A stretch of 57,581 nt of DNA from Microcaldota archaeon (GCA_018812625.1 JAHJDH010000031.1:1-57581), one strand, 5' to 3'; counted from the stretch's first letter, positions 30,320 to 39,536 are shown. Made by a program: numbers and translations. Notes: generated by a model not told the origin, from the sequence alone.

Positions 30320-30733
30320 TTAAATGTATTTTACCAGCTGACGTTTGGCCTTTGGAATCTGATTGATTAAAATTCCAGATTTGAGCATACCGCAACCTAA
30401 AAAGTTTCCAGAATATTCAACAATAACATATCCCTCATTTTCACTAGGTATTCGAAGATCTTCTCCTTTGGCATAAGAGACTGCCTGTTCTTTGGATAAA
30501 GAAATTATGTTCTTTGTTGCATGCTTTCCAAAGAGCTGAAGAAAATTTGTTGTTGGTTTTACTGCAGATTCAGCACGGGCAATCAAAAGCCCTGGAGAGA
30601 CAATATCAGGCTTGTCCGGAAGTTTTTTAGGCCCAAGATATACTCTGCCCTTTGGACCTGCATATATTCCAAATTCATCAAATAGTGATTCCGGAATACC
30701 GAATCTTTCTGCAAAATATTTTAGGACATTCAT
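30320..30733 (-). CDS. PUA-like domain protein of the NSUN/RsmF group
   Basis: The 137-residue protein starts MNVLKYFAERFGIPESLFDEF and has the compact strand-rich region YVIVEYSGNFLGCGMLKSGILINQIPK. This is the C-terminal PUA-like domain normally fused to NOL1/NOP2/Sun m5C methyltransferases (RsmF type). Here it is a separate gene whose start overlaps the methyltransferase stop by four bases. The two products should work together, the PUA-like part binding RNA. Confidence 0.78.
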   Translation of the reverse strand: MNVLKYFAERFGIPESLFDEFGIYAGPKGRVYLGPKKLPDKPDIVSPGLLIARAESAVKPTTNFLQLFGKHATKNIISLSKEQAVSYAKGEDLRIPSENEGYVIVEYSGNFLGCGMLKSGILINQIPKAKRQLVKYI

Positions 30734-31632
30734 TTTCTCACCTTTGCTAAAAAGAATCCTCCAGTATCATTATGGTGTGGCCATACTCTGGATACCAGCT
30801 CAATCTGAGGGTCGTATTCCCTACCATGCCATTGTAAGAGCCCAGGACTTAATTTGAAATTAGGAAGTTCAATTTTCTCTAACTTTGCTTCTCTTTTTTG
30901 AAGCAGATGATCAACAACTGCCTCGTTTTCTTCAGGTGCAAATGTACATGTCGAATATACCATAACACCCCCGGGTTTCAACAGATCAAATGCCTTTACT
31001 ATCAGTTGTTTTTGCAGATTGGAGTGTCCGTGAATCTGCTTTTCATTCCAGATATTGAATAATTTTGAGTTCTTACGGACAGTCCCTTCAGAAGAACATG
31101 GGGCATCTAAAAGAATACTATCAAATAACGAACTTGGAAAAAACCTCAAATCCTGATTGGTAATCAATGTATTTAGAGCACCTACCTTTTCAAGATTGAA
31201 TTTCAATGCCTTTATCCTTGAATATGAGATATCATTTGCAATCAGTGTGCCTTTGTTTTCCATCATAGCAGCGAGCTCTGTTGTTTTTGATCCTGGAGCT
31301 GCACACGCATCAAGAACATAATCTCCAAGCTCATTTTTTATGACTAATGGAGGCAGCATTGAAACAAGCTCCTGAAGATAAATTTTGCCAAGAAAATGCT
31401 CAAAAACACTTCCAACATTTGGCTCATCAGAAACAAATGCATCGGAGTACCATGGCATTTGTTTGATATTTATTCCATAGCCTTCAAAATTTTCTTTAAC
31501 CTCATTGCTGCTGGATTTGATAGTGTTTACTCTGAATGATTTTGGAACTAGCTTTTCTATACATTCAAAGAAAAGATCCGGATCATCTACAATATCTTTA
31601 TATCTTTCTCTGAAGGGTTTTGGAATTGGCAT
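30730..31632 (-). CDS. NOL1/NOP2/Sun (NSUN) RNA m5C methyltransferase
   Basis: The protein has 300 residues from ATG 31632 (MPIPKPFRERY); a longer frame to 31683 would overlap the upstream gene. Motif I is VLDACAAPGSKTTELAAMM, the catalytic TC region is YSTCTFAPEENE and the other Cys is in LLDAPCSSEG. The enzyme methylates C5 of a cytosine in tRNA or rRNA using SAM. The PUA-like partner gene follows directly. rRNA or tRNA as target cannot be decided. Confidence 0.94.
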   Translation of the reverse strand: MPIPKPFRERYKDIVDDPDLFFECIEKLVPKSFRVNTIKSSSNEVKENFEGYGINIKQMPWYSDAFVSDEPNVGSVFEHFLGKIYLQELVSMLPPLVIKNELGDYVLDACAAPGSKTTELAAMMENKGTLIANDISYSRIKALKFNLEKVGALNTLITNQDLRFFPSSLFDSILLDAPCSSEGTVRKNSKLFNIWNEKQIHGHSNLQKQLIVKAFDLLKPGGVMVYSTCTFAPEENEAVVDHLLQKREAKLEKIELPNFKLSPGLLQWHGREYDPQIELVSRVWPHHNDTGGFFLAKVRK

Positions 31633-31657
31633 GTATGAAAAGTCTATTGAGAAACAC

Positions 31658-32197
31658 TTATAGCTTATTTGATTTGGTGCCAATTGAAAAATTCTGGTGA
31701 ATGATAAGGCTGTTTCTCATATGATCAAAGATCTCACCAATCTTTTCCTGATCTTTTTCCTTTGCGCTCCAGGTTATGGAGAATACTAACGGTTTGGCAT
31801 AGAACATTGATCCGCCGCCAAAGAAATCACTGCCTCTAGATTCATATTTGAACTTCCTTGAGTATGCTGGCATTCCTCTGAATTTAGCCTTAGAAATAGA
31901 TGCAATTATGCCGGCTGAGGGGCTTTCAAGCTCCATATGAGCATATTTGTCAAAATCAAAATTTTCTCCAAGGTTTGCATCAACTGCAATTGTAAAATCG
32001 ATATCTTTTGAATCAAATGAGATTGTATATCTTCCATCAACAACAGCTACATCAGAATCAAACTTCCAATGTTTTGGAACTTGTATTTCAAAATTGCCAA
32101 GCGGATCGCAAAATACTTCATACTCAAGCTTTTTTTTAGAAAAAAATCCAAACAACTTATCTCTCAGCAATCCAAACAACCTCCGAACACTCTCCAT
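31658..32197 (-). CDS. Hypothetical protein with PsbP/DcrB-like pattern
   Basis: The protein has 179 residues from ATG 32197. A basic, hydrophobic start (RRLFGLLRDKLFGFFSKKK) precedes YEVFCDPLGNFEIQVPKHWKF, a beta-turn-beta opening loosely like DcrB/PsbP-type folds. No catalytic motif is visible. The frame overlaps the methyltransferase upstream by 41 bases, and a TTG just beyond that gene's stop is an alternative start. Function unknown. Confidence 0.5.
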   Translation of the reverse strand: MESVRRLFGLLRDKLFGFFSKKKLEYEVFCDPLGNFEIQVPKHWKFDSDVAVVDGRYTISFDSKDIDFTIAVDANLGENFDFDKYAHMELESPSAGIIASISKAKFRGMPAYSRKFKYESRGSDFFGGGSMFYAKPLVFSITWSAKEKDQEKIGEIFDHMRNSLIIHQNFSIGTKSNKL

Positions 32198-32888
32198 CAA
32201 AAGGAAGATAATCAAATCCACAATAGTCTCGGATATTCTTATATCCTGCTTTTATTAGAAGTTCATTCATTTCTTTTTGTTTGATGAGGTAAAGCTGCAT
32301 TGAAAACTCAGATTCTTCTCCTTCAACAGACATTTTTATCTTATAATTTCCAATACGATTTTGCTTCTCATATTTCAAAAACCAATCAAGAACATAACGT
32401 TTTCCATTATCAATAAAATCTTCCTGCTCAAAATGATGATATTCATCAACCATGCTTAGATCTTCATCAGAAGGATTGTAAATATGCAAAATAAGCCTGC
32501 CGCCTTCATTAAGATGTGATTTGAAATTTTCAAGAGTGGCTTTTCTATCTGATTCAGATAGCATATGAAGAAAACTCCGATATGGAACAATGATCAGATT
32601 GAACTTTTGATCTAATTTGAAGTCAACCATGCTCGCCAGCATAATCTTTGGCACAAGATTTTGAGCTTTTGCATTTGTTTTAAGAACTTCAAGCATATCT
32701 CTTGAGAAGTCTATTCCCTGAATATCAATACCATTTGAGAGAAGAGCTAGAAGAATTCTTCCGGTTCCGCAAGCAACTTCTAGAACAGGACCTCTTGCAT
32801 TTTTTGCCTCTTGTAAGTAGAAATCAATATCAGAATTATCTCCATAGATTACATCGTAATGTTCAGCCATTTTTTGATAAACGTCCAT
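32157..32888 (-). CDS. Class I SAM-dependent methyltransferase
   Basis: The protein has 243 residues from ATG 32888 (MDVYQKMAEHYDVIYGD, a typical start for this family). Motif I is VLEVACGTGRILLALLS, motif II IDFSRDMLEVL, and a post-motif GGRLILHIYNPS follows. C-terminal strands complete the Rossmann core. Small-molecule or cofactor methylation is the usual role of this subgroup; the acceptor is unknown. It is divergent from dinB, with about 52 bases between start codons. Confidence 0.88.
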   Translation of the reverse strand: MDVYQKMAEHYDVIYGDNSDIDFYLQEAKNARGPVLEVACGTGRILLALLSNGIDIQGIDFSRDMLEVLKTNAKAQNLVPKIMLASMVDFKLDQKFNLIIVPYRSFLHMLSESDRKATLENFKSHLNEGGRLILHIYNPSDEDLSMVDEYHHFEQEDFIDNGKRYVLDWFLKYEKQNRIGNYKIKMSVEGEESEFSMQLYLIKQKEMNELLIKAGYKNIRDYCGFDYLPFDGECSEVVWIAER

Positions 32889-32940
32889 CATATACCATGT
32901 AAAACGAAAGTAAATAAACATTACCGGGAGTAAAATAACT

Positions 32941-33987
32941 GTGTATTTGCATATTGATATGGACTATTTTTTTGCTCAAATAGAAGAAAAAAGAAGGCCC
33001 ATGCTCAAAGACAAGATAATTGCTGTTTGTGTGTTTAGCGGAAGAACTGAAGATTCTGGAGTAATCAGCACAGTTAATTACCCAGGACGTGCCCTTGGCA
33101 TAAAATCTGGAATGCCAATAGCAACTGCAAAGAAAAAGGCTCCGCCTGCAGACAGCATCTTTCTCCCTGTTGATCGGGAGGCATATACCCAGGCTTCAAT
33201 GTTTATTGATGGGATTATCAGAAAAGGATGCGATAAAGTTGTTCAGGCTAGTATTGATGAATGGCATGTAGAGGATTCTGATGCAATTCAAAAAGCCCCA
33301 AAAATCAAAGAAGAGATCGAAAAGAAGAGTGGACTGACATGCAGCATAGGTGTTGCTCCTTCGCTTCTAGGAGCTAAAATGGGAGCTTCTAAATGCAAAC
33401 CAGATGGGCTATTGATTTTAGATAAAGAGAGCGAAGAAAAACTGATTAGCGGATCTGATGTTGAAAAGGTTCCTGGAATTGGAAAGAAAACTGGGGAAGC
33501 ACTGAGAGCTCTTGGGGCTTTGAAAATTCAGGATATCTCAAAAATTGATCCAGGAAACCTTGTTGAAACATTTGGCAGAAAAACAGGTTCCTGGCTTCAT
33601 GAATTATCTCTTGGAGAGTACAAGAGCGAGCTTGGAGAGGAAAAAGAACAGGAGGAAGTAAGTAGGATAGGAACATTGAAAATGAAAACAAGAGACAGCT
33701 ATATCCTTCTAGAAAAACTTTCTGATCTTGAGCCTGAGGCAAAAGAATGGCTTATGGAAAAGAAAAAATCCTATAAAACACTGACAATCATATTTATCAC
33801 AGAGGATCTTCGCACACATACAAAATCCACAACCTTTAGTCATCCTTTGCCATGGAATTCTAGTACTGAAGCTGAAAAGAAAAAGCTAATTGAAGAATTT
33901 CTTTCTGAGAATCCCATGATGATTAGAAGAATTGGAATAAGATTTGGCAATTTCCTTGATCTTGGGGGCCAGACAACTTTATTTTAG
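32941..33987 (+). CDS. dinB: DNA polymerase IV (Y family)
   Basis: The 348-residue translesion polymerase has catalytic motif I DMDYFFAQIEE (aspartate metal ligand), the second acidic site QASIDEWHVED and the helix-hairpin-helix KVPGIGKKTGEALRALG. A beta-strand-rich little finger follows to the C-terminus. It starts at GTG 32941. Y-family polymerases copy past DNA damage at low fidelity. The C-terminal tail LDLGGQTTLF resembles a PCNA-interaction box (Q-x2-L-F type). Confidence 0.96.
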   Translation: MYLHIDMDYFFAQIEEKRRPMLKDKIIAVCVFSGRTEDSGVISTVNYPGRALGIKSGMPIATAKKKAPPADSIFLPVDREAYTQASMFIDGIIRKGCDKVVQASIDEWHVEDSDAIQKAPKIKEEIEKKSGLTCSIGVAPSLLGAKMGASKCKPDGLLILDKESEEKLISGSDVEKVPGIGKKTGEALRALGALKIQDISKIDPGNLVETFGRKTGSWLHELSLGEYKSELGEEKEQEEVSRIGTLKMKTRDSYILLEKLSDLEPEAKEWLMEKKKSYKTLTIIFITEDLRTHTKSTTFSHPLPWNSSTEAEKKKLIEEFLSENPMMIRRIGIRFGNFLDLGGQTTLF

Positions 33988-34039
33988 CATAACTAATAAG
34001 AAAAAAGAAAAAATGAATATAAAAATTTCCAAAGAAAAA

Positions 34040-34159
34040 TTATTTGCGTCTCACGGTTTTTTTCTTTGAGACTTTCTTAACTTTCCTTTTTTTCTTTGCC
34101 TTACATGAACAAGATCCACCTACGATCTTGGTGATAAGACAACAAATTGATGAAATCAT
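34040..34159 (-). CDS. 39-residue Lys-rich peptide with hydrophobic start
   Basis: An ATG at 34159 to TAA at 34040 encodes MISSICCLITKIVGG, a Cys-containing hydrophobic start, SCSCKAKKKRKVKKV and SKKKTVRRK. The hydrophobic part could be membrane-associated and the tail would bind nucleic acid or acidic surfaces. It lies between dinB and diphthine synthase and reads clean with no internal stop. Small size makes it uncertain. Confidence 0.4.
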   Translation of the reverse strand: MISSICCLITKIVGGSCSCKAKKKRKVKKVSKKKTVRRK

Positions 34160-34214
34160 GTTATTATTGGTGGTTAAAAGGGTATTAAAACATATCGTTT
34201 TGTGTTGTTTTTTG

Positions 34215-34922
34215 TCATTCTAGTGTTTTAAGGAATTCATCCTCGAGAATATGTAATTTTGCTGGAATAATGATTGCAAATGGAGGTTTTCCAAGGTCTT
34301 TTTCACTTAGTTCAGATATTTTGCCATAGGTTATTTTCTCGTCAATAGCACCGAGCTTTGATATAACTACAGCAGAATCAAATTCAGAAAGCATCTCTAA
34401 GGCAGTTTTTGCTTCCATAGGCTCAGGCTCAGTATCCAGTAAAACTAAACTATGCATATTCAATTCCAGATTTTTACGAATAATATCCAGGGAAGAAGTT
34501 GGTGCATAATTTTCCCTTGGATTGACTAATGATGCTGTTTTTCCAAATCTATATATCTGAAGCCCAGCTCTTGCTGGAGCAGTACTGTATATCGAAGAGT
34601 TTGGAATTATTTTTACTTCAACATTTTTGGTTTTGGCGTCCAAAACCAATGTAATGTGAGTTGTTGCTGTGAGCGGATCTCCAGATGAGATAAGACACAC
34701 TCTTTGATTTTGAGCACGATCAATGAGGTATGAGCTTTCAACATCCCGCCTTGGCAATCTTTTGATTTTTTTCCCTATTTTCTCTTCAAGAATAGAAATT
34801 TCTTCATCATCAATTGGGTTGGTGTAAGTTTCAATATAAACGAGATCTGCAGAGGCAAGTGCATCAATTGCAGATAGTGTCAGATCAAATGATATTCCAG
34901 ATCCGATTAACGTAAGTGTCAT
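34215..34922 (-). CDS. dphB: Diphthine synthase
   Basis: The protein has 235 residues from ATG 34922 (MTLTLIGSGISFDLTLS). It has the tetrapyrrole-methylase fold: SGDPLTATTHITLVLDAK is the family hallmark, and the N-terminal GSGIS and FGKTASLVNPRENYAPTSS regions also fit. The enzyme methylates the diphthamide precursor histidine of elongation factor EF-2 three times, using SAM. It lies alone between dinB and the DUF192 gene, with a GC-rich hairpin upstream. Confidence 0.96.
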   Translation of the reverse strand: MTLTLIGSGISFDLTLSAIDALASADLVYIETYTNPIDDEEISILEEKIGKKIKRLPRRDVESSYLIDRAQNQRVCLISSGDPLTATTHITLVLDAKTKNVEVKIIPNSSIYSTAPARAGLQIYRFGKTASLVNPRENYAPTSSLDIIRKNLELNMHSLVLLDTEPEPMEAKTALEMLSEFDSAVVISKLGAIDEKITYGKISELSEKDLGKPPFAIIIPAKLHILEDEFLKTLE

Positions 34923-34999
34923 GTAACTAGAATAATTACATAACATTTAAAAAAAGAAAGTCGCAATATTTAACATAGTATAACAATCCTTTCTTTACC

Positions 35000-35047
35000 G
35001 GGAGGATACGCTAGGGGCGTTACCATCCCCCTGCCCCTATGCGTCCC
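35000..35047. ncRNA. GC-rich hairpin, candidate structured RNA
   Basis: An 11-base stem, ACGCTAGGGGC at 35008-35018 with GCCCCTATGCGT at 35033-35044 (one bulged T), is extended by GGG at 35000-35002 with CCC at 35045-35047. The GC content is far above the surrounding A/T-rich DNA. It lies between dphB and DUF192 (both minus strand), 12 bases beyond the DUF192 stop and about 80 upstream of dphB. It could end the upstream transcript or act in the dphB leader. No known riboswitch consensus fits. Confidence 0.4.
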
Positions 35048-35058
35048 ATTTTATGTAT

Positions 35059-35520
35059 TTAATTATAAGGTAAAACTAGTTTTGAACTGTCTCTTTTGAT
35101 ACTGTGCTTTTTTGAAAACCCTTTATTTACTTCAAGCACATACTTTGCAGGTCTTAGTGATTCGTAAGACGTACAATTGAATATGTTTAGTCCGCAGGGC
35201 TCCATTTCATCCACATCCACAACAGTGCCATTTGACGAAATAAATATCGCATCCAACGGAATGCTTGTATTGAACATCCAAAATGAGAGGTAACTTGATT
35301 TGTTAAAAACAAATAGCATTCCATCGTACTCTCCAAGGGTTTTTCTTCCCATAAGCCCTTTAGCATGTGTTGAGGCATTATCTGCAATCTCAACATGAAC
35401 GTCTATTGATTCTCCTTTGGAATTAATCAGCGTAACTGACTTTTTGTCTCCTTTAACAGTTACAAAATAGATTATCAGAAGTAGAATAAAAATAAATAAA
35501 ATAATAATAAAATAATTCAT
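35059..35520 (-). CDS. DUF192 family protein
   Basis: The 153-residue protein has one N-terminal hydrophobic span (about residues 3-21), then the DUF192 domain: VEIADNASTHAKGLMGRKTLGEYDGMLFVF and FWMFNTSIPLDAIFIS. The C-terminal part includes VLEVNKGFSKKHSIKRDSSKL. The family has been linked to export and to nucleotide or halide-linked functions but its role is unproven. It lies downstream of FBPA/P, overlapping by four bases. Confidence 0.88.
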   Translation of the reverse strand: MNYFIIILFIFILLLIIYFVTVKGDKKSVTLINSKGESIDVHVEIADNASTHAKGLMGRKTLGEYDGMLFVFNKSSYLSFWMFNTSIPLDAIFISSNGTVVDVDEMEPCGLNIFNCTSYESLRPAKYVLEVNKGFSKKHSIKRDSSKLVLPYN

Positions 35521-36623
35521 AAGTCAGTAAACCTGCCTTCAAGTTTTTTCAAAACAGCGGGTAGTGTTGTATACTCCATATCTTCTGAAGGCAATCTGTG
35601 TGGTTCAAATGGACCATGTCTTCTCATATATTCGGCAATTTCTGAGGACTTTTCTCTTGTCTTGTCAAATGCCACATCCTTGAAGAAATCAAGTGGCTGG
35701 CCAAGCATACCATTTGCTACCTGGAATCCAAGAGCAACAACTCGTGGAGGACCATCAAACCTTGATGGCACGGCATCTTCCATGCTGCATGGCATAATAG
35801 GACCATTGTGAGAACCTCTCATCCACCCAGAAACCAAATGTGGGAATGCCCAAGGCTCTAGTGCTTCTCCAACTGCAGGAAGGCCAGATTGACAGCGAAC
35901 TACGGCAACAGGATCATCCTTGCCAACATATTTCCCAGCAATCTTAGAGAGCTTATCTGTGCTTACACACGCAACAGCCTCTTCTTTTGGGACTTTGCCA
36001 GATCTTGCATGAATTTTTTTGATGACATACCTGCTTTTTCCACCAATCAATGCTAGAAGATCATATGTTTCTTCTGGCGTATTTAGAGTGACTGTTTTGT
36101 TTGCCATCACATCATAAACTTCAAATTCAAAACCAGCATGCATAGACTCATCAATTACAAGACCAGCTGTACTAAATGGATCACCAAACATTCTGAAAAT
36201 AGGAAGATTGAATGCTCCAGGCTCTGTCTTGTCCATAAGAAAACAGATGATCGGTTCGCTTGCCCGCTCTTCAAATTCAATTTCAGCGGAACCTGGACCC
36301 ATACCTTTAATGTTACCTGAGAAAGTATCTGATAAGAGATCCTGTCCAGCTCCATAGAGCTTCAATTTCTTTGCTTCTTCAGTACATGCAAGGAATGTAT
36401 CCCATGCAAGTTTGTGAACCTCTTCATTATCAGGTCCCTTGTCATGAGTCATAATAAGATCTATGTCATCTCCACATCTTGCAACGAAATAATCCTTGAT
36501 TTTGCCATTTTTCTTTGCAGCTTCAAGCTCTTCGCCTGCTTTTTTCAATAAAGCTGGATGAACAGATGAGTGTCCAGGAAATCCACCAACGTCGGCCTTA
36601 ATTATACTAAGTGTTGTTTTCAT
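35517..36623 (-). CDS. fbp: Fructose-1,6-bisphosphate aldolase/phosphatase
   Basis: The protein has 368 residues from ATG 36623, behind a GAGAGG ribosome site and a TTTTTATATG TATA box at about 36660. The archaeal bifunctional FBPA/P is recognised by TLSIIKADVGGFPGHSSVHP, GDDIDLIMTH, GPGSAEIEFEERASEPI and RSSKIMAD-like later parts such as PALLKKAGEELE. One protein condenses triose phosphates and then dephosphorylates the product to fructose 6-phosphate, driving gluconeogenesis. Length agrees with the family (about 370-390). Confidence 0.96.
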   Translation of the reverse strand: MKTTLSIIKADVGGFPGHSSVHPALLKKAGEELEAAKKNGKIKDYFVARCGDDIDLIMTHDKGPDNEEVHKLAWDTFLACTEEAKKLKLYGAGQDLLSDTFSGNIKGMGPGSAEIEFEERASEPIICFLMDKTEPGAFNLPIFRMFGDPFSTAGLVIDESMHAGFEFEVYDVMANKTVTLNTPEETYDLLALIGGKSRYVIKKIHARSGKVPKEEAVACVSTDKLSKIAGKYVGKDDPVAVVRCQSGLPAVGEALEPWAFPHLVSGWMRGSHNGPIMPCSMEDAVPSRFDGPPRVVALGFQVANGMLGQPLDFFKDVAFDKTREKSSEIAEYMRRHGPFEPHRLPSEDMEYTTLPAVLKKLEGRFTDL

Positions 36624-36695
36624 AAGAAAAAACCTCTCTGAGAATGATAACTCATATATCATATAAAAACATTACGAAAAAATTGCAGATCCAAA

Positions 36696-38798
36696 TCAGG
36701 ATTTGCCCTGATTGATCATAACAATCTTATCTTCTTCAACTCCTTTGGTCTTCACTTTTTGCCCAATATGCAAAACTTGTTCATTTCTGGAGCTGTCTCT
36801 GTATATTGTAACGCCCTTGCAACCTGTTTTCCAGGCAAGAAGATAAACATTTTCAACATCCTCAACGCTTGAGTTTGCAGGCATGTTGATCGTCTTACTC
36901 ACAGCAAGCTCAACATTCTTCTGGAAAGCTGCCTGCATCAGAACATGAGACTCTGGTGAAAGATCATGAGAGATTCTAAATACTGCTTTGATATCTTCTG
37001 GAATCTCATCCATAGTTTGGATAGTTCCTTCTTCCATGACCTTTTTGATCAACTCTTCACTGTAAAGACCGCGAACCTTGAGAACATGCTCAAATATAGG
37101 ATCAAGGTAATAGTATTGCCCTGCTCGAACTGTTTTTAGAAATGAGAGTGCGAATACTGGCTCGATTCCACTTGTTGAATCTGCTATCATTGAAATTGAT
37201 CCAGTTGGAGCAATTGAGGTGCAGGTAGCATTTCTCATAGCATCAAACTGCTGTGAAAGCGGGCTTTCCTTGAATGACGGGAATGATCCTCTTGCTCTTC
37301 CAAGCTCATGACTCATTTTTCGAGCCTCGTCATTTATGAACTTCATGACTTGCTCTCCAACTTCATACCCAAGCTCAGAATCATAAGCAACTCCCATCTT
37401 AAAGAGCATCCTGGCAAAGCCCATAACACCAAGGCCAATACGCCTGTTTTTCTGGCTTTGAACCTTGATTTGCTCTATTGGATACTTGTTCAGATCAATT
37501 ACGTTGTCAAGGAACTGGAATGCCAATCTGGTGACATATCTAAGTCGATCCCAGTTTACTTTTTTCTTCCAGTCAGTTTTGCTCCAGTCAAGTTCAACAA
37601 ACTTGGCCAGATTAATACTTCCAAGATTACATGACTCGTAATCTGGCATTGGAACTTCCCCACAGGGATTTGTTGCGTGGATAGGATCATTTGGAGTTGG
37701 ATTGGTTTTGTTGATAGTATCAATGAAAAGCATTCCAGGTTCAGCAGATTTCCATGCACTATATGAAATTAAATTGAACATGGTCTTTGCACTGACTTTT
37801 CGAAGTACCTCATTATTTCTTGGATTTTTAAGCTCGTATTCGCCATTGGATTCGACTGCGGACATGAACTCATCATCTACCATTACAGAAACATTGAAGT
37901 TTTCCATAACTCCAGGAGTTTGTTTCATGGTAATGAATTCTTCAATATCAGGATGCCACACATGCAAGGTTGCCATATTGGCTCCTCGCCTTTTGCCTCC
38001 TTGTTTAATGACATTTGTTGCATTATCAAAAGCACTCATAAATGAAATCGGTCCAGATGCAATACCAGCCGTACTTGCAACAAAGTCTCCTTTTGGCCTT
38101 AGAAATGAGAAACAGAATCCAGTTCCGCCACCAGTCTTATGGATGATTGCCTGGTGCTTTACTGACTCAAATATTTCCTCAATGCCATCCTTTACTGGAA
38201 GGACAAAACAAGCTGCAAGCTGGCCTAGTTTAGTGCCTGCGTTCATGAGTGTAGGTGAATTTGGCATGAATTCAAAGTTAGTCATAATCTGAAAGAATGC
38301 CTCTGAATAATGATTTACTGATTGTTCATCTGCCCCATAATTCTCCTCATTTGAAGCTAGATAATTTGCTACTCTTCTAAAGAGCATGCTTGGCGATTCA
38401 ATTACTTTCCCCTGATCATTTTTCAAAAGATATCTTCTCTCTAAGATTTGTACTGAGGTAAGAGGCAGTTTCAGATCATCCTCAACACCAAGGATTTGTT
38501 TCATTTCACGTTCAACGTTTTTTCTATGACGATAAATGATGTATGATTTGGCAGTGGCTGCATGTCCGGTTTCAATTAATGCCTTTTCAACAACATCCTG
38601 TACCTCTTCGACGGTTGGAATATATTCTTCTTTGAACTTAGAATTGATAGCTTCGATTACTTTAACAGCTACATTTTCTGCTTCTTCCCTATCAGTTCCA
38701 CCAACTGATTGAGCTGCTTTAAAAATAGCATTTATGATTTTTTCTTTGTCAAATTCAGCGACGTTGCCGTCTCGTTTTTTTATTTGTAATATAGACAT
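36696..38798 (-). CDS. nrdJ: Adenosylcobalamin-dependent ribonucleotide reductase
   Basis: The 700-residue class II enzyme has an N-terminal ATP-cone (residues 1-90), the catalytic barrel with TNPCGEVPMPDYESCNLGS (active-site Cys) and the IAPTGSISMIAD motif near residue 520. The C-terminal signature CKGVTIYRDSSRNEQVL follows. It reduces ribonucleotides to deoxyribonucleotides using coenzyme B12. The usual C-terminal cysteine-containing tail (CPxC-type zinc and shuttle cysteines) is missing; the chain ends at MINQGKS. GGTGG precedes ATG 38798. The leader is about 65-70 bases long and contains CTCTCAA repeats. Confidence 0.95.
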   Translation of the reverse strand: MSILQIKKRDGNVAEFDKEKIINAIFKAAQSVGGTDREEAENVAVKVIEAINSKFKEEYIPTVEEVQDVVEKALIETGHAATAKSYIIYRHRKNVEREMKQILGVEDDLKLPLTSVQILERRYLLKNDQGKVIESPSMLFRRVANYLASNEENYGADEQSVNHYSEAFFQIMTNFEFMPNSPTLMNAGTKLGQLAACFVLPVKDGIEEIFESVKHQAIIHKTGGGTGFCFSFLRPKGDFVASTAGIASGPISFMSAFDNATNVIKQGGKRRGANMATLHVWHPDIEEFITMKQTPGVMENFNVSVMVDDEFMSAVESNGEYELKNPRNNEVLRKVSAKTMFNLISYSAWKSAEPGMLFIDTINKTNPTPNDPIHATNPCGEVPMPDYESCNLGSINLAKFVELDWSKTDWKKKVNWDRLRYVTRLAFQFLDNVIDLNKYPIEQIKVQSQKNRRIGLGVMGFARMLFKMGVAYDSELGYEVGEQVMKFINDEARKMSHELGRARGSFPSFKESPLSQQFDAMRNATCTSIAPTGSISMIADSTSGIEPVFALSFLKTVRAGQYYYLDPIFEHVLKVRGLYSEELIKKVMEEGTIQTMDEIPEDIKAVFRISHDLSPESHVLMQAAFQKNVELAVSKTINMPANSSVEDVENVYLLAWKTGCKGVTIYRDSSRNEQVLHIGQKVKTKGVEEDKIVMINQGKS

Positions 38799-38953
38799 GA
38801 GCCCACCTATAAACTCTCAATTAGAGCCTCTCAACTCTTTGAACATACCAAATACAGGAAATGCATTTGGCTAGAGACTTTCAGTATTATACTTTAAATT
38901 ATATTCAGTCTCCGACGTAACACAACTTCCATTATTTTATCGAAATACCACTA

Positions 38954-39466
38954 TCACTTCGATGCGATTAAACCGCCAACTCCACCAACTACAAAGTTAA
39001 TTAGAGTTCCAACAAGGATTAAACCAAAGCCACAAAGAGCAGCTGCTCCAACTCCAGGAAGTCCAACCATTCCTCCAAATACCTGAGATGAAACAACTCC
39101 GCCAGCAGATCCAAAACCAGCTCCACCAGGAATTAGTCCGGAAATTACAAGTAGATTTAGAAGAAAATCAAAACCAAGATGAACAATTGAGGTGACTAAG
39201 TAGGCAAATGCAGCAAGAGCTCCTGCTCCAACCGGATCAAGACCATTTGTCTTTACTGCCCGCATTCCAGCTAGAACATACATCACCAGGAAAACAGGTA
39301 CCATAAGAAGAGAGTATCCAAGTGCAATCAATTGGAAAATTTCAGCATTGGCATCAGTTATTATCAAAGTTAATAATTGCAAAATCATTGAGATAATTAC
39401 AAAAATAAATCCAACGCCTATGAAGATAAGTGAACCCTTAATTACCCTTCTTATGTCAAGTTTCAT
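38954..39466 (-). CDS. Small polytopic membrane protein
   Basis: The 170-residue protein has four hydrophobic segments (about residues 13-33, 42-66, 77-106 and 125-168). The last is Gly/Ala/Val rich with GGAGFGSAGGVV. No transporter family is recognised. A minus-strand TTTATAAAG box at about 39487-39496 lies 25 bases before ATG 39466, a textbook archaeal promoter. It stands alone between nrdJ and gltX. Confidence 0.6.
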   Translation of the reverse strand: MKLDIRRVIKGSLIFIGVGFIFVIISMILQLLTLIITDANAEIFQLIALGYSLLMVPVFLVMYVLAGMRAVKTNGLDPVGAGALAAFAYLVTSIVHLGFDFLLNLLVISGLIPGGAGFGSAGGVVSSQVFGGMVGLPGVGAAALCGFGLILVGTLINFVVGGVGGLIASK

Positions 39467-39536
39467 CGTCTCTTCATCACAGAAAAACTTTATAAATCAA
39501 CCTTGGTGAAAAAGTTTGTTGATAGGATTATTCACA

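Noticed and set aside
35000..35047. Fluoride riboswitch
   Set aside because: GGATGG next to GCC-rich pairing is superficially similar on the minus strand, but the second conserved half is missing and no fluoride channel or fluoride-linked gene follows.
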